Source of the DNA: Oscillospiraceae bacterium CM
GTDB lineage: Bacteria; Bacillota; Clostridia; Oscillospirales; Oscillospiraceae
Direction: 5' to 3'
Length of the DNA: 64,000 nucleotides
Assembly: GCA_022870705.1 (NCBI GenBank)
Contig: CP072107.1
Span: 1,610,501-1,674,500 of the forward strand
This document shows, in pieces, positions 18,201-25,271 of this stretch. The notes below the pieces were generated by a model, which was not told where the DNA came from, made no database searches, and saw nothing but the letters and a program-made list of their open reading frames with translations. A program made the position numbers and the translations under genes. Position 1 is the first letter of the stretch. Each line of letters starts with the position of its first letter.

Positions 18201-20294
18201 TGTTGTCTTCGTGCCTGTACTAAGGTTTATCTCATAAATTGATGAACGATACGAGCCAGTATATCCGCCAACTACATAAACAGTACTCGTTCCAGTTATA
18301 AGTGTTGCAGAAAATGATGACATGGCAACCGGCAAAGTCATTGACATTGTCGTCCAAACATCAGTTGCCGGGTCGTAATACTCCATGCTGTTCAGATAAC
18401 CGGTTGCGTTAATGCCGCCCATAACATAAATTTTTCCATTATACACAACGGCGCCAAAATAACTGCGGGCAGTGTTCATACTGGCCACTGTCATCCAAGT
18501 ATTGTTACTCGGATTATACAATTCAACACTATTTGTATATCCACCAGTCGTCGTCGTTTGCCCACCGATCGCGTAAATCGTATCGTTGAGCGTCACGACC
18601 TGAAGCCCTTGACGCGCCGTATTCATTGAAGCTTTTGTAACCACATAGTTTTCGGCATTTGACTGCTGATAATCATCCTGAGACGGCTCCGTATTTGGGA
18701 CAATAGCCGGAAGTGTTTCCGTATCTGGGACATTGATCAGCGCTGTATTTGCAGCAGAAATATTTCCGGTAGCATACGAACAGTTCAGAATTTTCCCACC
18801 AGCTATCTTGTCTTGCAAGCCCGTAACGGAATCTGCTGAAGATATTATTCTTTCTTTTACAGCCGCAGCTGTGTTGAAAGTGCCCTTTGAAAAGATCAAC
18901 GCAGCCGCTCCGCTTACAAAAGCCGCAGACATTGATGTACCATCCAGGCTCTGATATTGACCTTTAATCCATGTACTCAAGATATTCTGACCGGGCGCAG
19001 CAATATTGACTGTGGTTGAGCCATAATTTGAAAATCTGCATAACTTACCGGACTGATCAATTGCAGCAACAGAAATGACGTTTTCATGTGCCGATGAATA
19101 TGCAGCGGGATATACCGGATAGTTATCTGTATTGTAAAGGTTATTTCCTGTCGCACAGACAAAGAGTGCACTGCTGCTTGCGATCGCTTCCTCCAAAGCC
19201 GGATTGTTAAACCGGCTGCCCCAGCTACAGTTAATGATTTTAGCGCCCATTTTGTCCGCATATGCTATGGCGTTAATAATATCACTTGTATAGGCGACAC
19301 CATCCTGAAACACCTTAATTGGCATGATTTTTGCGTTCGGTGCAACACCGGCAACGCCAACACTATTATCTTTCTGCGCTGCAATTATCCCTGCGATATG
19401 CGTTCCATGCCATTCGTCATAATAGGTCGATTGGTCATTGACGTTACTATCATCATTGAAAAAATCCCAGCCGCAGTAATCATCAACATAACCATTCTCA
19501 TCGTCATCAATTCCATTATTTGCTATTTCATAATTGTTTATATACATACTACCAGCTAAGTCAGTATGCGACAAATCGATTCCCGAATCGATAACCGCAA
19601 CTAAAACACCATCACCTAGACTATTTGACCATGCATCGGTAACGCCGGCACCAACTGTAACATGATCCGAATTTGTGTCTACTGCATTGAGCCCCCACTG
19701 TTCCGAAAAAAGCGGGTCAGATGATGTTGCCGATGTTGTCATTGCATAGTCTGGCTGGACATAAGCAATATTTCCATCTATGCCAGCTGATTTCATGGCA
19801 TTCATAAATTCCGCTGAATTCATGGCTTTTTTTAAAGCAATAATCGCAATTTTATTATTCTTATCCCCAAATACTTTTTTCGAAGATTCTATCCCGGCTG
19901 ACGCAACCTTATTAGCGTCAACATTCTTACCGTTGTTGTTTTTCTTTCCACCATCTGTAAACTGCGGTACACTTTGCTCATCGCTGTATTTTACAATATA
20001 CCGATAGCTTTGAAAGTTTTTTGTATCATTTTCAAGATTCTTTAAATAATCCGCCTTTTTCTGATCATCTGTTTTTTTGCCATTATTTCCATTTTGTTGA
20101 GCTGAATCCGGCTTATTCGACAAGGGTTGAATTGTTGAATGATCAGTTTGTAAATCCGAATTCAATATACTTTTATATGTTGCCTGCTCGATAATTCCTT
20201 GTGCGATTGCCGGCAAGGAAACAGCACCTGATAGAGTAACTACAGCGAGAAGTATAATCAGTGTCTTATTTAAACATTTAAAAAACGTTGACAT
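9285..20294 (-). CDS. Giant secreted subtilase-kelch-RHS polymorphic toxin with M23 peptidase tip
   Basis: 3,669 residues from the ATG at 20294, chosen because AGGAG lies 8 bases upstream; the alternative TTG at 20312 overlaps that site. Order: signal peptide (1-31); an I9-like propeptide region (~95-185); a subtilase domain (~192-520) with the full triad Asp236 (VIDSGID), His296 (HGTHIAG) and Ser454 (GTSMSAA); about 15 kelch/galactose-oxidase-type repeats (~550-1410, e.g. IYAIGG, IYVVGG); a DUF6531-like start of the RHS shell (~1415-1565); many YD repeats (~1566-3150); the RHS core (~3157-3296) ending DPTGH; and a 373-residue tip. The tip ends in an M23 (lysostaphin-type) endopeptidase with zinc ligands His3525 and Asp3529 (HGGLD) and His3631 with His3629 (HLH). 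It probably cuts peptidoglycan cross-bridges or stem peptides of neighbours. No cell-wall sorting motif was seen. Gap to the RCC1 gene upstream is 45 bp, to lipoprotein A downstream 14 bp. Confidence 0.93.
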   Translation of the reverse strand: MSTFFKCLNKTLIILLAVVTLSGAVSLPAIAQGIIEQATYKSILNSDLQTDHSTIQPLSNKPDSAQQNGNNGKKTDDQKKADYLKNLENDTKNFQSYRYIVKYSDEQSVPQFTDGGKKNNNGKNVDANKVASAGIESSKKVFGDKNNKIAIIALKKAMNSAEFMNAMKSAGIDGNIAYVQPDYAMTTSATSSDPLFSEQWGLNAVDTNSDHVTVGAGVTDAWSNSLGDGVLVAVIDSGIDLSHTDLAGSMYINNYEIANNGIDDDENGYVDDYCGWDFFNDDSNVNDQSTYYDEWHGTHIAGIIAAQKDNSVGVAGVAPNAKIMPIKVFQDGVAYTSDIINAIAYADKMGAKIINCSWGSRFNNPALEEAIASSSALFVCATGNNLYNTDNYPVYPAAYSSAHENVISVAAIDQSGKLCRFSNYGSTTVNIAAPGQNILSTWIKGQYQSLDGTSMSAAFVSGAAALIFSKGTFNTAAAVKERIISSADSVTGLQDKIAGGKILNCSYATGNISAANTALINVPDTETLPAIVPNTEPSQDDYQQSNAENYVVTKASMNTARQGLQVVTLNDTIYAIGGQTTTTGGYTNSVELYNPSNNTWMTVASMNTARSYFGAVVYNGKIYVMGGINATGYLNSMEYYDPATDVWTTMSMTLPVAMSSFSATLITGTSTVYVVGGYTGSYRSSIYEINLSTGTKTTKTSLSVPISNHVAFYYNGIIYVEGGLTTGGAYTYNEYKYTISNGTTSSAVWARSSLSNATGIMTNDRFIAIGGKNSTSNYSTDITQSSLLTNNSTTRGYYISATHLLTARSGLGSAIVNGKVYIVGGLNSTGVLNSVEMLDMGWQQKASLPAPLSNYKSVQLDGKLYVMGGSANIGGSNQNSNAMYMYDPTSDSWTTLSCTMPVYAKDFSLTAGFSKIYMFGGLTSSTQNGTFTTSNQIYEFNPATCTWSAKNTLSVARSNLSSVLLNGLIYITGGLNSGGSATNTVEAYNPATNSIVTKGNLPSTFSNHFTTVLAGTIYLFTPTTSNTLKYNASSDSWSSVNPGSSYTGNLFVTLNNYLYILGTANDTSICPTFYKYLPVDNTCTSLSTFNYYSNLQQSIELNNKAYIFTGTDSTYSTGLVEYIPPATAWTAKTALNTPRYNFGAAVLDGSIYAAGGYNNASALNTLEQYNETTNTWTAKAGMTYPRYGVGVVAANSKIYAIGGTSSGTVRSYVEAYTPSSNTWATKTAIPAATTDMAIATYNNIIYIIGGKNSSGTVLNTVRAYDTNTNAWSTKANIPTATFGSGAAVIGGKIYVVGGFTNSTTATSVLQVYDITTNTWDTTKASLPVAAGYAGVVASSDTLYAIGGTNGISDINYAFQFNPTSNAWLTWEGPNKVRNTFGAAMTSLGIYVIGGKNNSGYFPDVEFATVRSLSIDYLLHLGDDTVNMTGNYARTYTDLSYTAPGFNVEFSRTYNSQDSRTNNIISTGWTFGFQGNIDIVGTNAIVRLPKGSGNTFQINGDGTYTAMDSRSTLVKNADNTYTLTTKDQYTYGFNSSGYLTSMKDRNGNIITITLNASNKPTQITDQVGRVTTISYTNNRISSITDPAGRIVTYNYDANNRLYQVIDPNGSSTYYYYGSNGFISTVKDNTNSTVLESVTYLAAQGSKPARVSAVTDKYGNTTSYSYIESDGLITTTDSNGRTTSTWYDSSNYPICTKDAEGKESRTEYNLVDGFNKYGEAYKTIDRNGNATYYLRDSNGNVTKQINPDSSTKEYTYDNKNNVLSVKDEVGNYTFYVYDANGVNLIKTAQPLNGTDVFGVAPDANFAISVNTYYTGAEALSLFGKTIYGLLKTKADPEGGVTTYTYDTYGNIATIQNPTSKTTTYAYNKLGWLKSVTTPKGYLTSYYYDKNGNLLKQVNPDSGVIRSVYDFRNNLTQKIMPTQYSASADTAVTFSGENIQNSASNAYTQTAHGYRNVYLSNGLLSTATDPCNNQTSYTYDQYGNKLTETKPNGAIYGYSYTVMNLTDTVTFKESAQSSAVTLQHYDYAILTNGSTTMTVTQYFSDTSTAVTKTTYDYAGRQIRLDQADNTHKTNSYNANGSLASTTDARGNTTYFAYDGLNRLIYQWSPVGSNTYAFTSTTYDKAGRVIMTAAAKELVPNGTVPTSNLMTDSFTYFADGKLQQQLKSSGAKTTYTYDNDGNTFTKNVYYDATNYSQESYTFNNIEKLASKTVTVQNRDMTGYDSSTNNLSLTSSYTYDKDGNILTSTDENGVVTTNTYDLMDSLLTTSQPGVDENNAAVTITSSRTYDWAGKVLTATDPNNNTTTYTYDKQENVSKITNASNGVQYFVYDRAGHKLAEVSPKNYSSGAELTDMSRTEYAYDDMGRVLLVTQIYYDDETSSWKQFVSKAYTYDENGNVTYSQDALGYANGYGTTTEYDAANKVIKTTDPACQAANIDHTALYSYDALGRVLSKTDANNHVTSYTYNDDGKVLTSSLNGALTQTNTYDLQGNILTSTDGNGNVTTYVYNNLNQIRSMTLPGDGTIASLTTTYKYTKTGKPAEQLTSLGKQQVVTYDNQGHVLTTTEKKSDGTQIITTSNRYDKSGNLRYKVDPRGNTTQYTYDALGRNLTQAVTVTDVNNNTTTQTTTFTYDANGNKLTEQNWRGNTVTYMYDPLNRVTLKTDPYGKTIEKLTYNNNGSQISSTDALNHTTQYVYDRDNRLIQTIDPMNHSTTLAYDGAGNVVQTLDGNNKSTYYTYNGFNRLIQVKDALNQITSYTYDANGNMLTQTDASGNVTTMTYNCRNLPVQRIDAGGIGEGGTVDATKADTTAYNADGTVSSVTDKNGVTTTIEYDIHGRTLSTATDGVTISYTYDNNGNTLTMTDATGTTTRVYDQLGRTISKTVPEAGTSTYLYDVTSSIPTGCIGEVTTDGKGNVNTKIFDKAGRLSQIKVGSATTTYAYFDNGNRQSLTYPNGLTAEYTYYADNRLHTLANKNSGGAIINAYNYAYDGNGNLVTKLDNSGTTAYVYDALNRLQSVTVPGGKVTTYTFDAAGNRAAQQVTDNGSVTNTTYTYNAQNQLLSAADIINGKTTTTSYCYDHNGNTVSSREETTDVTSGEGSVGLTVTGSETSKYTLNTYDVFNQLVTTKDQDSTSTFTYNGDGLRVGKTVTKDNTTTTTKFVYEYDKVVLELDGSGNQTAYNVYGGDMLISRTAGTTTLYYLYNGHGDVVNIADSTGSIVMTYDYDPFGVVTTATGNIANSYLYAGYQFDDETGLYYLNARYYDPVTARFISADTYTGQASDPLSLNLYTYCSNEPMMYSDPTGHTQAGDENLSAAQQQIISAATEDWITANSYYQTAVASGNTSAAQYWQTQMNTAHNTADAARSGANASVADLTAASGGSTSYDAQTNTATVKVNGVTQTFQIKTDSTGSYAVCNGQRYAILDNHIVINNNMYDILFTQTNQGIFTTTSQSVNTNVTAATVSATVTTTNIQYWGLGVKTTVSTSGTTVANSFYKSTNDVNGDTTGGTKPDVSSYVSPLSGTVPKNEASVYEHGGLDIHAPIGTPIYAFADGTIDYSEPGHTTCTPDRGGEYKNDTPNSFTMILDTPITIDGVEYTTVYFTHMSGLAQIVPDKHDGVIKIKKGDLIGYVGLGRGVAHLHISFYTVRNGSKMTTYNTMLVFGLQPENVSGSYTLEALK
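10407..10826 (-). repeat. 420-bp direct repeat of the RHS core (copy 2, inside the giant gene)
   Basis: Partner of 7051-7470. It encodes DKVVLELDG through DPTGH, the last conserved part before the variable tip. Confidence 0.92.
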
Positions 20295-20339
20295 TTCATT
20301 CACTCCTATCAAAATATATTAGACGACATACTAAATCGA

Positions 20340-23300
20340 TTACTCAATATGTACTGTTGTCTCTTGTGTTTGAAGCGCAACAAATTGAAACACATCGATG
20401 ATTCCTGACCATTGCGTACCACTGGGTATCGTTTTGTCAACGGTAAACTGAATTGTTCCTGGTGTAAAACTTGTAATTGTAATGCCAGTACCCGCAATAT
20501 CACCAGTCGTTGTTTCTTTTGCATATGTCAACGCACATAAATCGCTAATTTGAAGCACTGCAGCATCATAAGTGACTGTATAGGTCACGCCACTATATGA
20601 AGAAATGCTGCTTCCTGTAACTGCAACGTTATATGAATTATTTTGTGCTGCCGAGAGCGTAATCGTCGTTGAAGCAGCATCGTGAATGCTGAGAGTCGCC
20701 GTACAAGTAATATTCTCAAACGTCGCAACAAGTGTAACAGTCCCTAATTCAGCTTCAGCCGAAACTGTAACAACCCCTGTCGAGTCATTAACTTGGACAC
20801 CCAAATATGTATCCTGTAGACTATATACGATCTCCTCTGGAGCGATTTGATTGCCTTCAGCATCCGTACCAGATGCACTAACGGTAATTGAGCTTGTATC
20901 GGCTTCTGGTTTTGTTATCGAGTAACTGCTAAACTCGAAACTTAAGGCTCCATTGCTTGTCTTGCTTAACACAGCCGTTGTGGAATACTCCAAACTTGAT
21001 CCGCCTAACTGCGCACAATTATTACGCCCCCAGGACCAGACCGTCCCGTCTTCAAGCAGCGCAACACTATGGTAGGACGCCCCGTCTATCTGTGTAACGC
21101 TTGACAAATTCGATACAGCCACTGGCGTTGAACGTGAGATTTCCGTTCCATCACCAAGCAACCCACAGTCGTTATAGCCCCAACCGGCCACCGTTCTGTC
21201 GGCCTTAATGGCAAAGCTTTGATAATCTCCCGTTGCAATTTCTACAGCTGATCCCTCGGAACTTAAGCTTGTCACATTGACAGGTGTGCTGCTATTCGTC
21301 GATGTGCCATTTCCCAACTGAAATTCTTCATTTGCACCCCAGGCCATTACGATACCGGTTGTCAATAGTGCCAGCGCATGCTCCGCCCCGGCAGCTACTT
21401 TATCAACACCGCTAAGACCGCCCACCTGAACCGGTACCGTCTTATTTACCGTGGTTCCGTCTCCAAGTTGTCCTTTGTCATTTTTGCCCCATGCCCAAAC
21501 TGTCCCATCCGTTTTGACTGAATAGCTTGAGTAACTTCCACAGGCAATGTATTTTACCCCTGAAAGTCCGCTGATCTGAGCCGCTGTATCAGATTCATCC
21601 GTGGTTCCGTTACCGAGTTGTCCATATTCGTTGTATCCCCAAGACCACACAGTGCCGTCCGTCTTTAACGCCATACCATGGTAGGTCCCTGCGGAAATTT
21701 CCTTAATGTTTGTCAGACCGACAACTTGAACGGCCGCCGTACTGAACTGATAATTATCTCCATCCCCAAGCTCACTATTCCAATTGCGACCCCATGCCCA
21801 AACTGTACCATCCGTCTTTAAAGCCATGCAAAAGTCAAAACCTGCGGATATTTGTATGACATTGTCTAATCCCGGTATCTGGGTTAGGGTTTCCGAATCC
21901 GATACAGTCCCTGTACAACACTGGTTAAAATCGTTTTGTCCCCAGGCCCATACTGTACCATCTGATTTCAGAATTGCTGTAAAGTATCCACCCGCCGAAA
22001 CCTGCTGAACCATTGCATTACTGGAAAGTGTCGTTATTTCAACCGTATTGCTCGCTTCAGAAATATTTTCTGCTGCGTCCTTCGCCTTCACATAATATGT
22101 ATAGGCTGTATTTGCTGTCAGGCCAGTCTCAGTATATGACGTTGTCGTTGAGTCGCCAATCTTTGTTCCATCACGAAAAACATCATACCCCGTAACACCG
22201 ACATTATCCGTTGACGACGACCATGTTAACGTCGCTGTTGTGCCTGTCCTTGATGAGCATGTCAGTCCTGTCGGTGCAGTCGGCGCGGTTATATCATCTT
22301 CACATGTAATACTCTGTACTGGTTCCAAAGAAGCATCTCCTATATATCCACCCAACTGGCCATAATCGTTTTTGCCCCACGACCATACCGTGCCGGCACT
22401 TGTGAGTGCCACACTGTGCGTATATCCACCGGAAATCTGAATCAGCCCCGTCAGGTTTAAAACGTCATTTGGGACCATATGCCAAGCTTCGCTGCCGTCG
22501 CCAAGCACGCCGTCATCATTGTTCCCCCAGCCGACGGCCGTCCCGTCAGCTAGAATTGCTAGGCTGTGGTAAGCACCGGCGGAAATATCAATCGCCGAGT
22601 CTGGGTCATCCATGTTAACCACATCAACGGGCGTACTGCTACTTGTCCAAGACGCATTACCAAGCTGCACGCAGTCATTGCTGCCCCATGCTTTGACAGC
22701 GTCATTTGTCAGCAGGGCCAGTGCATGGTCAAACCCTGCCGAAATAAATTTAACTCCTGTCAAATTGCTGACCTGCACAGGCGCCGTCGTATTGTTCGTC
22801 GTACCATTGCCCAGCTGACCGCTTTCATTATTGCCCCACGACCAGGCCGTTCCGTCGGACTTCACGGCATAGCTCGAGAACGCACCGGCAGCAATAGAAT
22901 TGACACCCGTGAGATTATTCACTTGAACAGGGACATCCGACTCATTTGTCGTTCCATTACCAAGCTGCCCATCTGCGTTATATCCCCAGGCGTAAACCGT
23001 TCCGTCTACTTTCAATACCAAACCATGATAAGCACCCGCCGCGATATCCGTCACATTTGTCAACCCTGAAACCTGGACAACTCCTGTGCTATACTGATAG
23101 TTATCCCCGTCGCCCAGCTCGCTGTTCCAGTTGCGTCCCCACGTCCACACGGTACCGTCCGCTTTCAGCGCCATGCAGAAAGCAAGACCCGCCGATATCT
23201 CCGTCACATTCGTCAGCCCCGGCACTAACGTCAGTTCCTCATCGTCGGACGCTGTCCCCGTTGAGCACTGGTCAAAATCGTTTCTTCCCCACACCCACAC

Positions 23301-24812
23301 TGTGCCATCATCTTTTAAGACGACTGTGAATCCATTACCTGCTGCAATCTGAATGACTTTGGCTTCCGATGCAGCCGTCGTCTCAACATTCAGCGTATTG
23401 CTGGCGGTTGATTCGTTGTTGGCGGCATCCTTCGCTTTGACATCATACGAATACGACGTTTCCGCCGTCAGGCCCGTATCCGTATATGTCGTGTTGGCAG
23501 TCGTACCAACCATTGTGCCGTCGCGGTAGATATCATAACCCGTGACGGCCACATCGTCCGATGCCGCCGTCCATGCAAGAGAAACAGACGTATCCGTAAC
23601 AGAGGTAAATGTAAGACCTGTCGGTGCCGTCGGCGGCGTCGTGTCCTCCTCACTATCCATGCTTTGGACTGGTATCACCGAATAGTTTTCAGAAAAACCA
23701 CCCAGTTGCCCAAAATTGTTGTTCCCCCATGACCATATGGTACCGTCACTTTTCAGCGCAACGGTATGTTGATACCCTGCAGAAATTTGTGTCAAATTTG
23801 TCAAATTAGCAATAGGATTATCGACCATATGCCAGTCCGTTGTCCCGTCACCTAGCGCACCATAATCGTTGCAACCCCAACATAGACCATTACCATCGGA
23901 ATCAATTGCAAAACTATCGTTCGCGCCTGCTGAAATCAATACGGCCGAATTAGGATCGTTCAAATTAGCAACATCAACCGGTATGCTACTGTTTGTCCAA
24001 GATGCATTGCCAAGCTGTACACAATCATTGGCGCCCCATGCCTTTAACGCGCCAGAAGTCAAGAGCGCCAGCACATGATTTCCGCCGCCGGCGAGCTTAC
24101 TCACGCCAGACAGATTGATTACCTGAATCGGCGTGTTTGCATTAATCGTCGTCCCATCCCCAAGCTGACCGTAAGCGTTATTGCCCCACGAATATACAAT
24201 CCCGGATTGTGACGCTTTAACCGCATAACCCGCATTTGCTCCGGCCGAAATATAGCTAACACCATTCAGGCCGCTTACTTGTACCGGAGAGGAAGAATCA
24301 GTCGTCGATCCGTTGCCAAGCTGCCCGAACTGATTTTTTCCCCATGTCTTTACTGTTCCATCTGCCTTTAAGGCCATTCCAAAACATTCGCCACCTGCAA
24401 TTTGTGTTATTCCCGTTAGCGCGCTGATTTGAACGGGTACATCACTGTAATTGCTCGTTGTTCCAATACCCAATTCACCATTGCTGTTTTGCCCCCAAGC
24501 CCAGACCGTTCCATCCGACTTCAACGCCAAACAAAAATAGTAACCGGCTGATATCATTGCAATATCAGTCAGACCTGTAACTTGCGTTATTTGTGACGTT
24601 GCAGAAACCGTGCCGTTTCCGCACTCTCCATGCTCATTTTGGCCCCATGTCCAAACTGTACCGTCCGAAGCGAGGATCGCTGTGAAATTTGCTCCCGCTG
24701 ATACTTGGGTGGCCGTGACATTTAGTGCTTTTGTAAGCAAATTAACGGATAATAATTGTACAACCAAGCATACCGTCATAATAAATGCCAACAACTTTGA
24801 TAGTAATTTCAT
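20340..24812 (-). CDS. Secreted RCC1-repeat / fibronectin type III protein with cohesin-like C-terminus
   Basis: 1,490 residues, ATG preceded by GGAGG at 7 bases. Signal peptide 1-30, then three near-copies of an RCC1-type beta-propeller (~35-385, ~485-835, ~937-1275), each of about seven repeats of the form ALKSDGTVWAWGQN...QLGNGT. FN3 domains separate them (~390-478 and ~840-927, both with TAPTGLT). Residues ~1287-1374 are an Ig-like/BIG domain and ~1377-1490 a cohesin-like beta-sandwich (ITLSAAQNNSYNVAVTG, YDAAVLQISD). No sortase motif or dockerin was seen. Known: such repeats serve protein-protein contacts; the substrate here is unknown. It leads the operon with the RHS toxin, so a surface carrier, adhesin or target-recognition role is plausible but inferred. 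The three blocks suggest internal tandem duplication. Confidence 0.85.
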   Translation of the reverse strand: MKLLSKLLAFIMTVCLVVQLLSVNLLTKALNVTATQVSAGANFTAILASDGTVWTWGQNEHGECGNGTVSATSQITQVTGLTDIAMISAGYYFCLALKSDGTVWAWGQNSNGELGIGTTSNYSDVPVQISALTGITQIAGGECFGMALKADGTVKTWGKNQFGQLGNGSTTDSSSPVQVSGLNGVSYISAGANAGYAVKASQSGIVYSWGNNAYGQLGDGTTINANTPIQVINLSGVSKLAGGGNHVLALLTSGALKAWGANDCVQLGNASWTNSSIPVDVANLNDPNSAVLISAGANDSFAIDSDGNGLCWGCNDYGALGDGTTDWHMVDNPIANLTNLTQISAGYQHTVALKSDGTIWSWGNNNFGQLGGFSENYSVIPVQSMDSEEDTTPPTAPTGLTFTSVTDTSVSLAWTAASDDVAVTGYDIYRDGTMVGTTANTTYTDTGLTAETSYSYDVKAKDAANNESTASNTLNVETTAASEAKVIQIAAGNGFTVVLKDDGTVWVWGRNDFDQCSTGTASDDEELTLVPGLTNVTEISAGLAFCMALKADGTVWTWGRNWNSELGDGDNYQYSTGVVQVSGLTNVTDIAAGAYHGLVLKVDGTVYAWGYNADGQLGNGTTNESDVPVQVNNLTGVNSIAAGAFSSYAVKSDGTAWSWGNNESGQLGNGTTNNTTAPVQVSNLTGVKFISAGFDHALALLTNDAVKAWGSNDCVQLGNASWTSSSTPVDVVNMDDPDSAIDISAGAYHSLAILADGTAVGWGNNDDGVLGDGSEAWHMVPNDVLNLTGLIQISGGYTHSVALTSAGTVWSWGKNDYGQLGGYIGDASLEPVQSITCEDDITAPTAPTGLTCSSRTGTTATLTWSSSTDNVGVTGYDVFRDGTKIGDSTTTSYTETGLTANTAYTYYVKAKDAAENISEASNTVEITTLSSNAMVQQVSAGGYFTAILKSDGTVWAWGQNDFNQCCTGTVSDSETLTQIPGLDNVIQISAGFDFCMALKTDGTVWAWGRNWNSELGDGDNYQFSTAAVQVVGLTNIKEISAGTYHGMALKTDGTVWSWGYNEYGQLGNGTTDESDTAAQISGLSGVKYIACGSYSSYSVKTDGTVWAWGKNDKGQLGDGTTVNKTVPVQVGGLSGVDKVAAGAEHALALLTTGIVMAWGANEEFQLGNGTSTNSSTPVNVTSLSSEGSAVEIATGDYQSFAIKADRTVAGWGYNDCGLLGDGTEISRSTPVAVSNLSSVTQIDGASYHSVALLEDGTVWSWGRNNCAQLGGSSLEYSTTAVLSKTSNGALSFEFSSYSITKPEADTSSITVSASGTDAEGNQIAPEEIVYSLQDTYLGVQVNDSTGVVTVSAEAELGTVTLVATFENITCTATLSIHDAASTTITLSAAQNNSYNVAVTGSSISSYSGVTYTVTYDAAVLQISDLCALTYAKETTTGDIAGTGITITSFTPGTIQFTVDKTIPSGTQWSGIIDVFQFVALQTQETTVHIE

Positions 24813-25125
24813 ATCGGTTCCTCCAAAACAGCATCAAAATTTTGAATAATTTCTGAATTTTTCCGTTCAGATGTTGATCTATTAGTTTTTTTGTGGTAAT
24901 TATGTGAATAGCAAAGCTAAGTATTCTTAATTAACAATCACGAATACTTGGGGCAGCCATCGAATCATCTGACCTGCCAAGTACGGAATGATTCGATGGC
25001 TATTTTACATTTGTACCATTATTTTACATCATATTCTATTTCCCGTCAATTGTTATTTTTTCTATATTTTGTAATTTTAGAAAATCCGGCATACATCAGT
25101 GTGTAACCGGGTTCTTCAACAAGCT
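24813..25125. other. Structured intergenic region upstream of the RCC1 gene; possible small RNA
   Basis: No gene is seen. On the plus strand AAGTATTC (24919-24926) pairs with GAATACTT (24942-24949), and a perfect 14-bp stem AGCCATCGAATCAT pairs with its complement (24955-25001 in all). A terminator with seven T follows at 25126-25160, although no plus-strand gene lies between it and the divergent RCC1 gene. This fits a small plus-strand RNA or a leader of the XRE gene. The GCAAAGCTA and GGCAGCCA pieces recall half of a c-di-GMP-I aptamer, but the 5' half is absent. Confidence 0.4.
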
Positions 25126-25160
25126 GCGTACGCATGTTATGACATGCGTACGCTTTTTTT
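25126..25160 (+). terminator. Rho-independent terminator with no obvious gene upstream
   Basis: GCGTACGCATG, loop TTATGA, CATGCGTACGC, then seven T. Orientation is plus. It would end a small RNA or attenuate reading into the XRE gene. Confidence 0.8.
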
Positions 25161-25175
25161 GCTTGTTTTCATCGC

Positions 25176-25196
25176 TTGTTAACCTATGGTTAACAA
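25176..25196. promoter_or_regulatory. Perfect palindrome, candidate operator of the XRE regulator
   Basis: TTGTTAACC-TAT-GGTTAACAA: two 9-bp arms around 3 bp, ending 27 bp before the -35 box. An additional half-site TTAACAA follows at about 25200. Autoregulation by the adjacent XRE protein is an inference. Confidence 0.6.
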
Positions 25197-25223
25197 AATT
25201 AACAAAAGTTTACGACACCTCCC

Positions 25224-25252
25224 TTGCTAATTTCCGCTTTGGAAAATATAAT
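25224..25252 (+). promoter_or_regulatory. Promoter of the XRE-ABC transporter operon
   Basis: TTGCTA (25224-25229), 17 bp, TATAAT (25247-25252). The start codon of the first gene is 20 bp downstream of the -10 box, so the leader is short. Confidence 0.7.
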
Positions 25253-25271
25253 GTGGCCATGAGGTGATGAT

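Noticed and set aside
24905-25001. c-di-GMP-I riboswitch on the plus strand
   Set aside because: Only the second half has similarity; no GCAAACC hairpin or tetraloop receptor. Kept only as a structured region.
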